DNA from: Streptomyces aureus
GTDB lineage: Bacteria; Actinomycetota; Actinomycetes; Streptomycetales; Streptomycetaceae
Direction: 5' to 3'
Assembly: GCF_000725495.1 (NCBI RefSeq)
Contig: NZ_JNZD01000045.1
Coordinates: 1 to 36,700 of the forward strand
Length of the DNA stretch: 36,700 bases
Part shown: piece by piece, positions 22,969 through 31,563 of the stretch
How positions within the stretch are numbered: the first letter of the stretch is position 1
Layout of the letters: each line of letters begins with the position of its first letter
Program-made: the position numbers and the translations under genes
The notes under the pieces: generated by a model
What the model saw: the letters and a program-made list of their open reading frames with translations, nothing else
What the model was told of the DNA's origin: nothing
Database searches by the model: none

Positions 22969-23784
22969 TCACTCCCAGCGGAAGAACCGGCCGGCAGCCG
23001 CGAGCCCCACGACCGCCCACACCCCGAGGATCCCCAGGTCGCCCCAGGGCATCGCGTCGCCGTGCTGGAGCACCGCCCGCAGTCCGTCGGAGAGCGCCGA
23101 GATGGGCAGCAGGCCGAGTACGTCCTGGGCGCCCGCGGGGAACTTGTCCAGCGGCACGATCACCCCGCCGCCCACCAGGAGCAGCAGGAAGACGAGGTTG
23201 GCGGCGGCCAGCGTCGCCTCCGCCTTGAGCGTGCCCGCCATGAGCAGGCCGAGCCCGGAGAAGGCCGCCGTACCGAGGACCAGCAGGAGCAGGACGGCGA
23301 GCGGATTGCCGTGCGGGGACCAGCCCAGCGCGAAGGCGATCGCGGTGAGCAGGATCACCTGGAGGACCTCGGTGACGAGGACCGACGCCGTCTTCGCGGT
23401 CATCAGTCCCCAGCGCGGGAGCGGCGAGGCCGCCAGCCGCTTCAGGACGCCGTAGCGGCGCTCGAAGCCGGTGGCGATGGCCTGGCCGGTGAACGCCGTC
23501 GACATCACGGCCAGCGCCAGGATGCCCGGCGCCAGGAAGTCGACGGCCTCGCCCGGACCGGTGTCGATGATGTCGGCCGAGCTGAACAGGACCAGCAGCA
23601 GCGTCGGGATCACCACGGTCAGCAGCAGCTGCTCGCCGTTGCGCAGCAGCATCCGGGTCTCCAGCGCCGCCTGCGCCCCGATCATGCGCCGCAGCGGGGC
23701 GGCGCCGGGCTTCGGGCTGTACGTACCGGTGGCGGTCACGGGCGCGGCTCCCTGCCGGTCGGCTCCAAGCTGTGCCTGGCTCAT
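22969..23784 (-). CDS. ABC-2 type exporter permease (DrrB-like)
   Basis: 271 residues from the ATG that overlaps the ATPase stop as ATGA. The N-terminal 30 residues are polar; ALETRMLLRNGEQLLLTVVIPTLLLVLF follows with the first helix, then about five more helices, with the typical ABC-2 block TAFTGQAIATGFERRYGVLKRLAASPLPR between helices 2 and 3. The final motif before the last helix is LPISALSDGLRAVL. It pairs with the ATPase upstream to form a multidrug or antibiotic-type exporter; the substrate is not evident. The open frame continuing upstream of this ATG is Arg-rich shadow inside the ATPase gene. Confidence 0.92.
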   Translation of the reverse strand: MSQAQLGADRQGAAPVTATGTYSPKPGAAPLRRMIGAQAALETRMLLRNGEQLLLTVVIPTLLLVLFSSADIIDTGPGEAVDFLAPGILALAVMSTAFTGQAIATGFERRYGVLKRLAASPLPRWGLMTAKTASVLVTEVLQVILLTAIAFALGWSPHGNPLAVLLLLVLGTAAFSGLGLLMAGTLKAEATLAAANLVFLLLLVGGGVIVPLDKFPAGAQDVLGLLPISALSDGLRAVLQHGDAMPWGDLGILGVWAVVGLAAAGRFFRWE

Positions 23785-24704
23785 GAACGCAGCTCCTTGC
23801 CGGTCAGTTCCAAGAAGACGTCTTCGAGGCTGTGGCGCTCGACGGAGATCTTCTCCGGCATCACGCCGTGCTGGGCGCACCAGGACGTCACGGTCGCCAG
23901 CAGCTGCGGGTCGACCTTGCCGCCGACCCGGTAGGACCCGGGTGTCAGCTCGGCCGCCGTGGAGTCCGCGGGCAGGGCCTTCAGGAGCGAGCCCACGTCG
24001 AGCCCGGGACGGCCGGTGAAGCGCAGGGTGTTCTCGGCGCCGCCGCGGCACAGCTCCTCGGGCGAGCCCTGGGCGACGACCCGGCCCGCGTCGATGATCG
24101 CGACGTCGTCGGCGAGCTGCTCGGCCTCGTCCATGTGGTGCGTGGTGAGGATCACCGAGACGCCGTCGGAGCGCAGGTCGCGGACCAGGTCCCAGGTGGC
24201 GTGGCGGGCCTGCGGGTCCAGGCCCGCGGTCGGCTCGTCCAGGAAGACCAGCTCGGGACGCCCGACGACCGCCATGGCGAGCGCGAGACGCTGCTGCTGG
24301 CCGCCCGACAGCCGCCGGTAGGTGGTGCGGCCGCAGCCGTCCAGGCCGAGCCGCTCGATCAGCGCGTCCACGTCCAGCGGGTGGGCGTGCAGCTTGGCTA
24401 CGTGGCGGAGCATCTCGTCCGCGCGGGCGCCCGAGTAGACGCCGCCGGACTGGAGCATCACGCCGATGCGGGTGTGCAGCTCGCCGGACTGTCTCACCGG
24501 GTCGAGGCCCAGCACGCGCACCGTGCCGGAGTCCGGCTTCCGGTACCCCTCGCAGGTCTCGACGGTCGTCGTCTTGCCGGCGCCGTTGGGTCCGAGTACG
24601 GCGGTGATGCCCGCCGAGGCCACCAGGTCGAGGCCGTCCACCGCGGTCTTCGTGCCGTACCGCTTCACCAGGGCCTGGACCTGGACCACGGGCTCGCTTC
24701 GCAT
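23781..24704 (-). CDS. ABC-2 type exporter ATP-binding protein (DrrA-like)
   Basis: 307 residues. Walker A GPNGAGKTT (38-46), ABC signature LSGGQQQRLALAMAV, Walker B VFLDEPTAGLDP and switch TTHHMDEAEQLAD are all intact. A C-terminal domain of about 85 residues (from SPEELCRGG on) ending HSLEDVFLELTGKEL is the DUF4162-type tail common to drug-exporter ATPases. The ATG is 11 nt after the acetyltransferase stop; no ribosome site is visible, but TAGACT ends 8 nt upstream, which fits a near-leaderless transcript of its own. It could also be read through from the acetyltransferase gene. The permease follows with a 4-bp overlap. Confidence 0.93.
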   Translation of the reverse strand: MRSEPVVQVQALVKRYGTKTAVDGLDLVASAGITAVLGPNGAGKTTTVETCEGYRKPDSGTVRVLGLDPVRQSGELHTRIGVMLQSGGVYSGARADEMLRHVAKLHAHPLDVDALIERLGLDGCGRTTYRRLSGGQQQRLALAMAVVGRPELVFLDEPTAGLDPQARHATWDLVRDLRSDGVSVILTTHHMDEAEQLADDVAIIDAGRVVAQGSPEELCRGGAENTLRFTGRPGLDVGSLLKALPADSTAAELTPGSYRVGGKVDPQLLATVTSWCAQHGVMPEKISVERHSLEDVFLELTGKELRS

Positions 24705-24712
24705 GAGGAGCA

Positions 24713-24718
24713 AGTCTA
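24713..24718 (-). promoter_or_regulatory. -10 box overlapping the acetyltransferase stop codon
   Basis: TAGACT on the minus strand matches the Streptomyces vegetative -10 (TAGRNT) and ends 8 nt before the ATPase start. Its first three bases are the TAG stop of the upstream gene. No -35 box is recognisable. Confidence 0.4.
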
Positions 24719-25555
24719 GGGACGTCGCCGCGGCCCCGGACCGCCGGGGGCGGCGGTCTCGACGTCCAGGTCCCGGGGCCGGTGCACCGGCAGCCACCGC
24801 TCGGCGTACGCCACCGCGTCGGCCACCGGGAACAGCCGTCCGCGCGCCGCGCTCACATAGCCCTGCACGACGGGACGGTCCCGCTCGAAGTCGGAGCCGA
24901 GCTCCTCGAACATCTCGGAGCTGATCGACACCTCCCGCACCGACTCCCAGCCCGTGGGGGACGGCCGGCCGACCTCCACGACGGGGGAGGGGATGCGGTA
25001 TTCCGCCAGGTGGAAGCTGGTGCACGCCTCGTAGCCCGCGCCCAGCAGCAGGACCCGGGCGCCGCCGGCCTCCAGCCGCGCCAGCGGGCTGCGCTCGCCG
25101 AGCCGGCAGTCGGCGGCGTGTCCGTCGGTGACCGCGGCGGCGCCGGGTCCGACCGCCGTGAAGGAGGTGTGCGGGTGCGCGCTGCGCCGGGCGCCGGGCC
25201 AGGTGCGGACCGCCTCGGGTATCACGCCGACGCCGCGGGAGGGCGTCACGCGCGGGTCGTAGACGGGCATGGTCGCCCGGATCGTGGGCCACCACTCCTC
25301 GGGGACCGGGGGACGGCTCCACAGGGCGGGGTCGGAGAGGTCGCCGGACTGCGTCGGGACCACCAGCGTGCCGTCCGGGCCGAGGGCGTCGAGCAGCCCC
25401 TGCACGACGGTCACCGCGCCTCCGTTGACCCATCCGAGGGCGCTGAGCGAGGAGTGCACGAGAAGCGTCTCCCCCGCTCGCACCCCGAGCGTGCGCAGGT
25501 CCGCGGCGAGGGTGTCCCGGGTGACGAGAGGGCCGGTCGGAGGGGGTGTGGGCAT
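24716..25555 (-). CDS. AAC(3) family aminoglycoside N-acetyltransferase-like protein
   Basis: 279 residues from ATG 25555 ([14 protein letters not shown]). The family uses acetyl-CoA to acetylate the 3-amino group of aminoglycosides. Supporting blocks are [38 protein letters not shown] (about 30-70), [19 protein letters not shown] with the conserved HP..SF, and [20 protein letters not shown]. All three belong to the antibiotic N-acetyltransferase fold, and the length is typical. Many chromosomal members have other or unknown substrates, so resistance should not be assumed. A longer frame starts at 25609 but its N-terminus has no motif. It is divergent from sufR and followed after 11 nt by an ABC exporter, which could point to a combined modification-export unit. 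Confidence 0.87.
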   Translation of the reverse strand: MPTPPPTGPLVTRDTLAADLRTLGVRAGETLLVHSSLSALGWVNGGAVTVVQGLLDALGPDGTLVVPTQSGDLSDPALWSRPPVPEEWWPTIRATMPVYDPRVTPSRGVGVIPEAVRTWPGARRSAHPHTSFTAVGPGAAAVTDGHAADCRLGERSPLARLEAGGARVLLLGAGYEACTSFHLAEYRIPSPVVEVGRPSPTGWESVREVSISSEMFEELGSDFERDRPVVQGYVSAARGRLFPVADAVAYAERWLPVHRPRDLDVETAAPGGPGPRRRP

Positions 25556-25597
25556 GGTCCGGGAGTCTTCCCGAACCCGGGCCCGCGCGCCACCGAA

Positions 25598-25609
25598 TTG
25601 ATCGATCAA
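25598..25609. promoter_or_regulatory. 12-bp palindrome in the acetyltransferase-sufR spacer
   Basis: TTGATCGATCAA is perfectly self-complementary and lies 43 bp upstream of the acetyltransferase ATG. It is a possible operator for that gene. Confidence 0.4.
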
Positions 25610-25629
25610 AGATCGTTTGCCCAGGTCAC

Positions 25630-25645
25630 CTTAGGTATGCCTAAG
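25630..25645. promoter_or_regulatory. iron-box-like palindrome upstream of sufR
   Basis: CTTAGG-TATG-CCTAAG is a perfect 6-bp inverted repeat. Its TTAGGT...GCCTAA matches much of the 19-bp box bound by the iron repressors DtxR/IdeR/DmdR, though the last part of that box is poor. It is 71 bp before the sufR start, so iron control of suf or of the divergent gene is possible. Confidence 0.5.
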
Positions 25646-25680
25646 TGACACAGCGCACCGTCCGCCCGGGAGGGCGCGGC

Positions 25681-25717
25681 TTGTCAGGCCCTGAGGAATT
25701 ACGCAACAATGGTGTTG
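25681..25717 (+). promoter_or_regulatory. sufR promoter with SufR-type operator over the start codon
   Basis: TTGTCA (25681-25686) and AACAAT (25705-25710) form a promoter with an 18-bp spacer; transcription would begin at or next to the GTG at 25717. CAACA-ATGG-TGTTG (25704-25717) overlaps the -10 and the start codon. It contains CAAC-N6-GTTG, the motif I recall being reported for the SufR of Streptomyces avermitilis. Confidence 0.65.
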
Positions 25718-26460
25718 TGAAAAACGTTGGCGAGGCTCGGGAGACCCCCGCGGGGGCCCCGCAGGAGGAACTCGCGACCGGTGAGCGCTCGACGCGCAAC
25801 CGGGTCGTGCGCTCCATCCTGGACCACGGCCCGTCGACCGTCGCCGACCTGGCGGGCCGACTGGGCCTGACCCACGCCGCCGTACGCCGCCATCTGGACG
25901 CGCTGGTCGCCGACGACGTCGTGGAAGCGCGCGAGCAGCGGGTCTACGGAGCGCGTACGCGCGGCCGTCCCGCCAAGGTGTTCGCCCTGACCGACTGCGG
26001 CCGGGACGCCTTCGACCAGTCGTACGACAAGCTCGCCGAGGACGCCCTGCGCTGGATCGCCGAGCGCGAGGGCGGGGACGAGGCGATCCTCTCCTTCGCC
26101 CGCGCCCGCATCGCCGCGCAGGCCGGGGCGTACCGCGAGGCCGTCGAGGCCGCGACGCCCGAGGAGCGCACCGAAGCCCTGGCGAAGGCCCTCAGTGCGG
26201 ACGGGTACGCTGCCACGGCGCGCAGCGCACCGGTCGGCGAGCAGCTCTGCCAGCACCACTGCCCGGTCGCGCATGTCGCCGAGCGGTTCCCGCAGCTGTG
26301 CGAGGCGGAGACGGAGTTCTTCTCCCAGCTGCTCGGCACGCATGTCCAGCGACTGGCCACCATCGCCCACGGCGACGGGGTGTGCACGACGTTCATCCCC
26401 AAGATTTCTCACGACACTCACAACGCATCCGCAAGCACGGCCGGGAGGAACCCCGCATGA
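25717..26460 (+). CDS. sufR: SufR, Fe-S cluster-sensing repressor of the suf operon
   Basis: 247 residues from GTG 25717 ([13 protein letters not shown]). The N-terminal winged helix (about 25-95) reads [30 protein letters not shown], followed by a wing with [17 protein letters not shown]. The C-terminal part has cysteines at 178, 182 and 195 (LCQHHC...QLCEAE, CX3CX12C), the spacing expected for Fe-S ligands in SufR; a further Cys223 is near the end. SufR represses suf when it carries a cluster and releases DNA when clusters are scarce. There is no ribosome site upstream, which fits a leaderless message. The stop overlaps the sufB start as ATGA, so regulator and assembly genes form one operon. 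Upstream in-frame codons from 25645 lie in the regulatory region. Confidence 0.93.
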   Translation: MKNVGEARETPAGAPQEELATGERSTRNRVVRSILDHGPSTVADLAGRLGLTHAAVRRHLDALVADDVVEAREQRVYGARTRGRPAKVFALTDCGRDAFDQSYDKLAEDALRWIAEREGGDEAILSFARARIAAQAGAYREAVEAATPEERTEALAKALSADGYAATARSAPVGEQLCQHHCPVAHVAERFPQLCEAETEFFSQLLGTHVQRLATIAHGDGVCTTFIPKISHDTHNASASTAGRNPA

Positions 26461-27878
26461 CGCTCCCCACGGAGACTGCCCACCCCGAACTCGAGGGTCT
26501 GGGCAAGTACGAATACGGCTGGGCCGACTCCGACACGGCCGGCGCCTCCGCCAAGCGCGGCATCAACGAGGACGTCGTCCGGGACATCTCCGCGAAGAAG
26601 AGCGAGCCGGAGTGGATGACCAAGCTCCGTCTCAAGGGCCTGCGCCTCTTCGAGAAGAAGCCCATGCCCAACTGGGGTTCCGACCTGTCGGGCATCGACT
26701 TCGACAACATCAAGTACTTCGTGCGCTCCACGGAGAAGCAGGCGGAGTCCTGGGAGGACCTGCCCGAGGACATCAAGAACACGTACGACAAGCTCGGCAT
26801 CCCCGAGGCGGAGAAGCAGCGCCTCGTCGCCGGTGTCGCGGCCCAGTACGAGTCCGAGGTCGTCTACCACCAGATCCGCGAGGACCTGGAGGAGCAGGGC
26901 GTCATCTTCCTGGACACCGACACCGCCCTGAAGGAGCACCCGGAGCTCTTCAAGGAGTACTTCGGCACGGTCATCCCGGTCGGCGACAACAAGTTCGCGT
27001 CGCTGAACACCGCGGTGTGGTCCGGCGGCTCCTTCATCTACGTGCCGAAGGGCGTGCACGTCGAGATCCCGCTCCAGGCCTACTTCCGTATCAACACGGA
27101 GAACATGGGCCAGTTCGAGCGGACGCTGATCATCGTCGACGAGGACGCCTACGTCCACTACGTCGAGGGCTGCACCGCCCCGATCTACAAGTCGGACTCC
27201 CTGCACTCCGCGGTCGTCGAGATCATCGTGAAGAAGGGCGCCCGCTGCCGTTACACGACCATCCAGAACTGGTCGAACAACGTCTACAACCTGGTCACCA
27301 AGCGCGCCGTGGCGTACGAGGGCGCGACCATGGAGTGGATCGACGGCAACATCGGCTCCAAGGTCACCATGAAGTACCCGGCCGTCTACCTGATGGGCGA
27401 GCACGCCAAGGGCGAGACCCTGTCCATCGCCTTCGCGGGCGAGGGGCAGCACCAGGACGCCGGCTCCAAGATGGTCCACATGGCGCCGAACACCTCCTCG
27501 AACATCGTGTCGAAGTCCGTGGCGCGCGGCGGCGGCCGCACGTCCTACCGCGGTCTCGTCGAGATCGGCGAGGGCGCCCACGGTTCCAAGTCCAACGTCC
27601 TGTGCGACGCGCTGCTCGTCGACACCATCTCCCGCTCGGACACGTACCCGTACGTGGACGTCCGCGAGGACGACGTGTCCATGGGCCACGAGGCGACCGT
27701 CTCCAAGGTCTCCGAGGACCAGCTCTTCTACCTGATGAGCCGCGGTCTGACCGAGTTCGAGGCGATGGCGATGATCGTGCGCGGCTTCGTCGAGCCGATC
27801 GCCAAGGAACTGCCCATGGAGTACGCCCTCGAGCTCAACCGGCTGATCGAGCTCCAGATGGAGGGCGCGGTCGGCTGA
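26457..27878 (+). CDS. sufB: Fe-S cluster assembly protein SufB
   Basis: 473 residues. SufB is a scaffold subunit of the SufBC2D complex on which Fe-S clusters are built. The whole chain matches the family: [82 protein letters not shown] (with the conserved Cys used for sulfur acceptance), and the end [29 protein letters not shown]. Length is typical and no intein is present, unlike some mycobacterial SufB. The ATG overlaps the sufR stop, with GGGAGGAA about 9 nt upstream. sufD follows after 57 nt. Confidence 0.97.
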   Translation: MTLPTETAHPELEGLGKYEYGWADSDTAGASAKRGINEDVVRDISAKKSEPEWMTKLRLKGLRLFEKKPMPNWGSDLSGIDFDNIKYFVRSTEKQAESWEDLPEDIKNTYDKLGIPEAEKQRLVAGVAAQYESEVVYHQIREDLEEQGVIFLDTDTALKEHPELFKEYFGTVIPVGDNKFASLNTAVWSGGSFIYVPKGVHVEIPLQAYFRINTENMGQFERTLIIVDEDAYVHYVEGCTAPIYKSDSLHSAVVEIIVKKGARCRYTTIQNWSNNVYNLVTKRAVAYEGATMEWIDGNIGSKVTMKYPAVYLMGEHAKGETLSIAFAGEGQHQDAGSKMVHMAPNTSSNIVSKSVARGGGRTSYRGLVEIGEGAHGSKSNVLCDALLVDTISRSDTYPYVDVREDDVSMGHEATVSKVSEDQLFYLMSRGLTEFEAMAMIVRGFVEPIAKELPMEYALELNRLIELQMEGAVG

Positions 27879-27935
27879 CGCCGAACCCTGTCCCCGTCAA
27901 GCCACTCACGTAAGAAAGCGAGCAGACCGACAGCC

Positions 27936-29117
27936 ATGGCTGAGGCTCAGAATATTCCGGTGGGCAGCACGACCGCCGGCCAGATCGCGGTGGCCGCCGA
28001 GTCGACCGTCGCCACGCGCATGAGCGCGCCTCCGTCCTTCGACGTGGCGGACTTCCCCGTCCCCCACGGCCGCGAGGAGGAATGGCGGTTCACCCCGCTG
28101 GAGCGCCTGCGCGGGCTGCACGACGGCACCGCCGTCGCGACCGGCCAGGGCGTACGGGTCGACGTGACCGCCCCCGAGGGCGTCACCGTCGAGACCGTCG
28201 CCCGCGACGACGCGCGCATCGGCCGGGCCGGCACCCCCGTGGACCGTGTCGCCGCCCAGGCCTACTCGGCGTTCGAGAAGGCCGGCGTCGTCACCGTCCC
28301 CAAGGATGCGGTGCTCACCGAGCCCATCCGCATCGCCGTGCACGGCGAGGGCGGGGTCGCCTACGGCCACCAGGTCGTCGAACTGGGAGCCTTCGCCGAG
28401 GCCGTCGTCGTCATCGACCACACCGGTGACGCGGTCCTCGCCGCCAACGTCGACTTCGTCCTCGGTGACGGCGCCAAGCTGACCGTCGTCTCCGTCCAGG
28501 ACTGGGACGACACGGCCGTCCACGTCGGCCAGCACAACGCGCTGATCGGCCGCGACGCCACCTTCAAGTCGTTCGTCGTCACCTTCGGCGGCGACGTCGT
28601 ACGCCTGCACCCGCGCGTCGCCTACGCGGGCACCGGCGGCGAGGCCGAGCTGTTCGGCCTGTACTTCACGGACGCCGGCCAGCACCAGGAGCACCGCCTC
28701 CTGGTCGACCACAACACCCCGCACTGCAAGTCCAACGTCATGTACAAGGGCGCGCTGCAGGGCGAGGGGGCGCACGCCGTCTGGATCGGCGACGTCCTCA
28801 TCGAGGCCAAGGCCGAGGGCACGGACACCTACGAGATGAACCGCAACCTGGTTCTGACCGACGGCGCCCGCGTCGACTCCGTGCCGAACCTGGAGATCGA
28901 GACCGGTGAGATCGTCGGCGCCGGCCACGCCTCCGCGACCGGCCGCTTCGACGACGAGCAGCTGTTCTACCTGATGGCCCGCGGCATCCCCGCCGACGAG
29001 GCCCGGCGCCTGGTCGTGCGCGGCTTCTTCGCCGAGCTGGTCCAGCAGATCGGTGTCGACGACATCGAAGAGCGCCTTCTCGTGAAGATCGACGAGGAGC
29101 TGGAGGCGTCGCTCTGA
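27936..29117 (+). CDS. sufD: Fe-S cluster assembly protein SufD
   Basis: 393 residues. SufD is the paralogue of SufB and pairs with it in the SufBC2D scaffold; it is linked to iron acquisition. Family features are an N-terminal helical part with FPVPHGREEEWRFTPLERLRGL, a right-handed beta-helix core, LLVDHNTPHCKSNVMYKGAL with the conserved histidine, GHASATGRFDDEQLFYLMARGIPADEARRLVVRGFF near the end, and a short C-terminal helix. The ATG at 27936 is the only start that leaves a clean gap after sufB; a GAAAGCGAG run upstream may act as the ribosome site. Its stop shares one base with the next start (TGATG). Confidence 0.96.
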   Translation: MAEAQNIPVGSTTAGQIAVAAESTVATRMSAPPSFDVADFPVPHGREEEWRFTPLERLRGLHDGTAVATGQGVRVDVTAPEGVTVETVARDDARIGRAGTPVDRVAAQAYSAFEKAGVVTVPKDAVLTEPIRIAVHGEGGVAYGHQVVELGAFAEAVVVIDHTGDAVLAANVDFVLGDGAKLTVVSVQDWDDTAVHVGQHNALIGRDATFKSFVVTFGGDVVRLHPRVAYAGTGGEAELFGLYFTDAGQHQEHRLLVDHNTPHCKSNVMYKGALQGEGAHAVWIGDVLIEAKAEGTDTYEMNRNLVLTDGARVDSVPNLEIETGEIVGAGHASATGRFDDEQLFYLMARGIPADEARRLVVRGFFAELVQQIGVDDIEERLLVKIDEELEASL

Positions 29118-29440
29118 TGCCCGACACCTTCGTGCGCGTCTGCGGGCTGAGCGAGCTGGAGGAGAACACCCCCAAGCGGGTGGAACTCGACGGCACGCCG
29201 GTCTCGATCGTGATGACCGAGGGGGAGGTGTTCGCGATCAACGACATCTGCTCGCACGCGAACGTCTCGCTCTCCGAGGGCGAGGTGGAGGACTGTCAGA
29301 TCGAATGCTGGCTGCACGGCTCCGCGTTCGACCTCCGCACCGGCAAGCCGTCCGGCCTTCCCGCGACGCGCCCCGTCCCCGTATACCCCGTTCAGATCGA
29401 AGGGGACGACGTGCTCGTCTCCCTCAACCAGGAGTCCTGA
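29117..29440 (+). CDS. Rieske-type [2Fe-2S] ferredoxin in the suf operon
   Basis: 107 residues. The Rieske ligands are complete: Cys45-X-His47 (DICSHANV) and Cys64-X2-His67 (ECWLHGSAF), with 16 residues between. The fold matches soluble non-haem ferredoxin components related to NirD/BphF; there is no membrane anchor. The start overlaps the sufD stop (TGATG) and sufC begins 7 nt after its stop, so it is made together with the Suf scaffold. It may supply electrons for cluster assembly or be an early recipient of clusters; neither can be read from the sequence. This gene is a regular member of actinobacterial suf operons as I recall them. Confidence 0.92.
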   Translation: MPDTFVRVCGLSELEENTPKRVELDGTPVSIVMTEGEVFAINDICSHANVSLSEGEVEDCQIECWLHGSAFDLRTGKPSGLPATRPVPVYPVQIEGDDVLVSLNQES

Positions 29441-29447
29441 GGCACCC

Positions 29448-30212
29448 ATGGCAACGCTTGAAATCCACGACCTGCACGTCACCGTCGAGGCCGACAACGC
29501 CACGAAGGAGATCCTCAAGGGCGTCGACCTGACCGTGAAGCAGGGCGAGACGCACGCCATCATGGGCCCCAACGGCTCCGGCAAGTCGACCCTCGCCTAC
29601 TCGCTCGCGGGCCACCCCAAGTACACGATCACCGGCGGCACCGTCACCCTCGACGGCGAGGACGTCCTGGAGATGTCCGTCGACGAGCGCGCCCGCGCCG
29701 GCCTGTTCCTGGCGATGCAGTACCCGGTCGAGATCCCCGGCGTCTCCGTCTCCAACTTCCTGCGCACCTCCGCCACCGCCGTCCGCGGCGAGGCCCCCAA
29801 GCTGCGCACCTGGGTGAAGGAGGTCAAGGAGACCATGGAGCGCCTCTCCATGGACCCCTCCTTCGCCGAGCGCAACGTCAACGAGGGCTTCTCCGGCGGT
29901 GAGAAGAAGCGCCACGAGATCCTCCAGCTCGAGCTGCTCAAGCCGAAGATGGCGATCCTCGACGAGACCGACTCCGGTCTGGACGTCGACGCCCTGCGCA
30001 TCGTCTCCGAGGGCGTCAACCGCGTCCGCGAGACCGGCGAGGTGGGCACCCTGCTCATCACGCACTACACGCGCATCCTGCGCTACATCAAGCCCGACTT
30101 CGTGCATGTCTTCTCGGGCGGCCGCATCGTCGAGTCCGGCGGCGCCGAGCTCGCCGACAAGCTGGAGAACGAGGGCTACGAGGCCTACACGAAGGGTGGC
30201 GTATCAGCGTGA
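29448..30212 (+). CDS. sufC: Fe-S cluster assembly ATPase SufC
   Basis: 254 residues. SufC is the soluble ABC-type ATPase of the SufBC2D complex; ATP binding opens the SufB-SufD scaffold. Walker A is GPNGSGKST (40-48), the signature reads FSGGEKKRHEILQ, Walker B is MAILDETDSGLDVDAL, and the switch region LLITHYTRIL has the family His. AMQYPVEIPGVSVSNFLR is the SufC-specific Q-loop segment. There are no membrane partners of the transporter type. Its stop overlaps the sufS start as GTGA. Confidence 0.97.
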   Translation: MATLEIHDLHVTVEADNATKEILKGVDLTVKQGETHAIMGPNGSGKSTLAYSLAGHPKYTITGGTVTLDGEDVLEMSVDERARAGLFLAMQYPVEIPGVSVSNFLRTSATAVRGEAPKLRTWVKEVKETMERLSMDPSFAERNVNEGFSGGEKKRHEILQLELLKPKMAILDETDSGLDVDALRIVSEGVNRVRETGEVGTLLITHYTRILRYIKPDFVHVFSGGRIVESGGAELADKLENEGYEAYTKGGVSA

Positions 30213-31465
30213 CGCAGCTGCCGGGCCTCCTCGACACCGAGGCGATCCGCAAGGACTTCCCCATCCTGGACCGTCAGGTCCACGACGGTAAGAAGATCGT
30301 GTACCTGGACAACGCGGCGACCTCGCAGAAGCCGCGCCAGGTGCTGGACGCCCTGAGCGAGTACTACGAGCGCTACAACGCCAACGTCCACCGCGGTGTG
30401 CATGTGCTCGCCGAGGAGGCCACGGCGCTGTACGAGGGCGCGCGCGACAAGATCGCCGCGTTCATCAACGCGCCGAGCCGCGACGAGGTGATCTTCACCA
30501 AGAACGCCTCCGAGTCGCTCAACCTCGTGGCCAACATGCTCGGCTGGGCCGAGGAGCCCTACCGGGTCGACCACGAGACCGAGATCGTCATCACGGAGAT
30601 GGAGCACCACTCCAACATCGTCCCGTGGCAGCTGCTCTCGCAGCGCACCGGCGCGAAGCTGAAGTGGTTCGGCCTCACCGACGACGGCCGCCTCGACCTG
30701 TCCAACATCGACGAGATCATCACGGAGAAGACGAAGATCGTCTCCTTCGTGCTGGTGTCGAACATTCTGGGCACCGTGAACCCGGTCGAGGCGATAGTGC
30801 GCCGCGCCCAGGAGGTCGGCGCCCTGGTCCTGATCGACGCGTCCCAGGCCGCGCCGCACATGCCGCTCGACGTCCAGGCCCTCCAGGCCGACTTCGTGGC
30901 CTTCACCGGCCACAAGATGTGCGGCCCGACGGGCATCGGCGTCCTGTGGGGCCGCCAGGAACTCCTGGAGGACCTCCCGCCGTTCCTCGGCGGCGGCGAG
31001 ATGATCGAGACCGTGTCGATGCACTCGTCGACGTACGCTCCGGCGCCGCACAAGTTCGAGGCGGGCACGCCCCCGATCGCTCAGGCGGTCGGCCTCGGCG
31101 CGGCGATCGACTACCTGTCCTCGATCGGCATGGACAAGATCCTCGCCCACGAGCACGCGCTCACCGAATACGCGGTGAAGCGGCTCGCGGAGGTCCCCGA
31201 CCTCAGGATCATCGGCCCCACCACGGCCGAGGACCGCGGCGCGGCGATCTCGTTCACGCTGGGCGACATCCACCCGCACGACGTGGGCCAGGTCCTCGAC
31301 GAGCAGGGCATCGCGGTCCGGGTCGGTCACCACTGCGCCCGTCCGGTCTGTCTGCGGTACGGAATTCCCGCGACCACGCGGGCGTCGTTCTATCTGTACT
31401 CCACGCCGACCGAGATCGACGCTCTGGTCGACGGCCTGGAGCACGTACGGAACTTCTTCGGCTGA
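30209..31465 (+). CDS. sufS: cysteine desulfurase SufS
   Basis: 418 residues from a GTG overlapping the sufC stop. This PLP enzyme takes sulfur from cysteine, leaving alanine, and hands the persulfide to SufU. DNAATSQKP (34-42), NVHRGVH (59-65), TEMEHHSNIVPW, IDASQAAPHMPLDV, and FTGHKMCGPTG with PLP lysine Lys236 are all present; the catalytic Cys376 lies in VGHHCARP. Its class II layout matches SufS rather than IscS. A 98-nt gap with a GC hairpin separates it from sufU, so partial attenuation or processing between the two is possible, but they still read as one operon. Confidence 0.96.
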   Translation: MTQLPGLLDTEAIRKDFPILDRQVHDGKKIVYLDNAATSQKPRQVLDALSEYYERYNANVHRGVHVLAEEATALYEGARDKIAAFINAPSRDEVIFTKNASESLNLVANMLGWAEEPYRVDHETEIVITEMEHHSNIVPWQLLSQRTGAKLKWFGLTDDGRLDLSNIDEIITEKTKIVSFVLVSNILGTVNPVEAIVRRAQEVGALVLIDASQAAPHMPLDVQALQADFVAFTGHKMCGPTGIGVLWGRQELLEDLPPFLGGGEMIETVSMHSSTYAPAPHKFEAGTPPIAQAVGLGAAIDYLSSIGMDKILAHEHALTEYAVKRLAEVPDLRIIGPTTAEDRGAAISFTLGDIHPHDVGQVLDEQGIAVRVGHHCARPVCLRYGIPATTRASFYLYSTPTEIDALVDGLEHVRNFFG

Positions 31466-31493
31466 GGGGCTGGCTGGGACGTGCTGTGCTATC

Positions 31494-31511
31494 CCGGGGG
31501 GCAACCCCCGG
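31494..31511 (+). other. hairpin between sufS and sufU
   Basis: CCGGGGG-GCAA-CCCCCGG has a 7-bp perfect stem and a GCAA loop. It sits in the only sizeable gap in the distal suf operon and could act as a weak attenuator or mRNA stability element. Confidence 0.45.
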
Positions 31512-31563
31512 ACCCCCGGCCGGAAGGCCATGTATCGGACGCTGGGATGCGAGGTTCGCCGCA

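Noticed and set aside
24705..25433. Long N-terminal extension of the exporter ATPase
   Set aside because: It runs through the acetyltransferase gene on the same strand in another frame and is Arg/Pro-rich without motifs.
25556..25609. Longer start for the AAC(3)-like protein
   Set aside because: The extra 18 residues show no family sequence and run into the palindrome at 25598-25609.
31494..31511. Hairpin between sufS and sufU as a full terminator
   Set aside because: The stem is only 7 bp and has no T run, and sufU is needed with sufS, so read-through is more likely.
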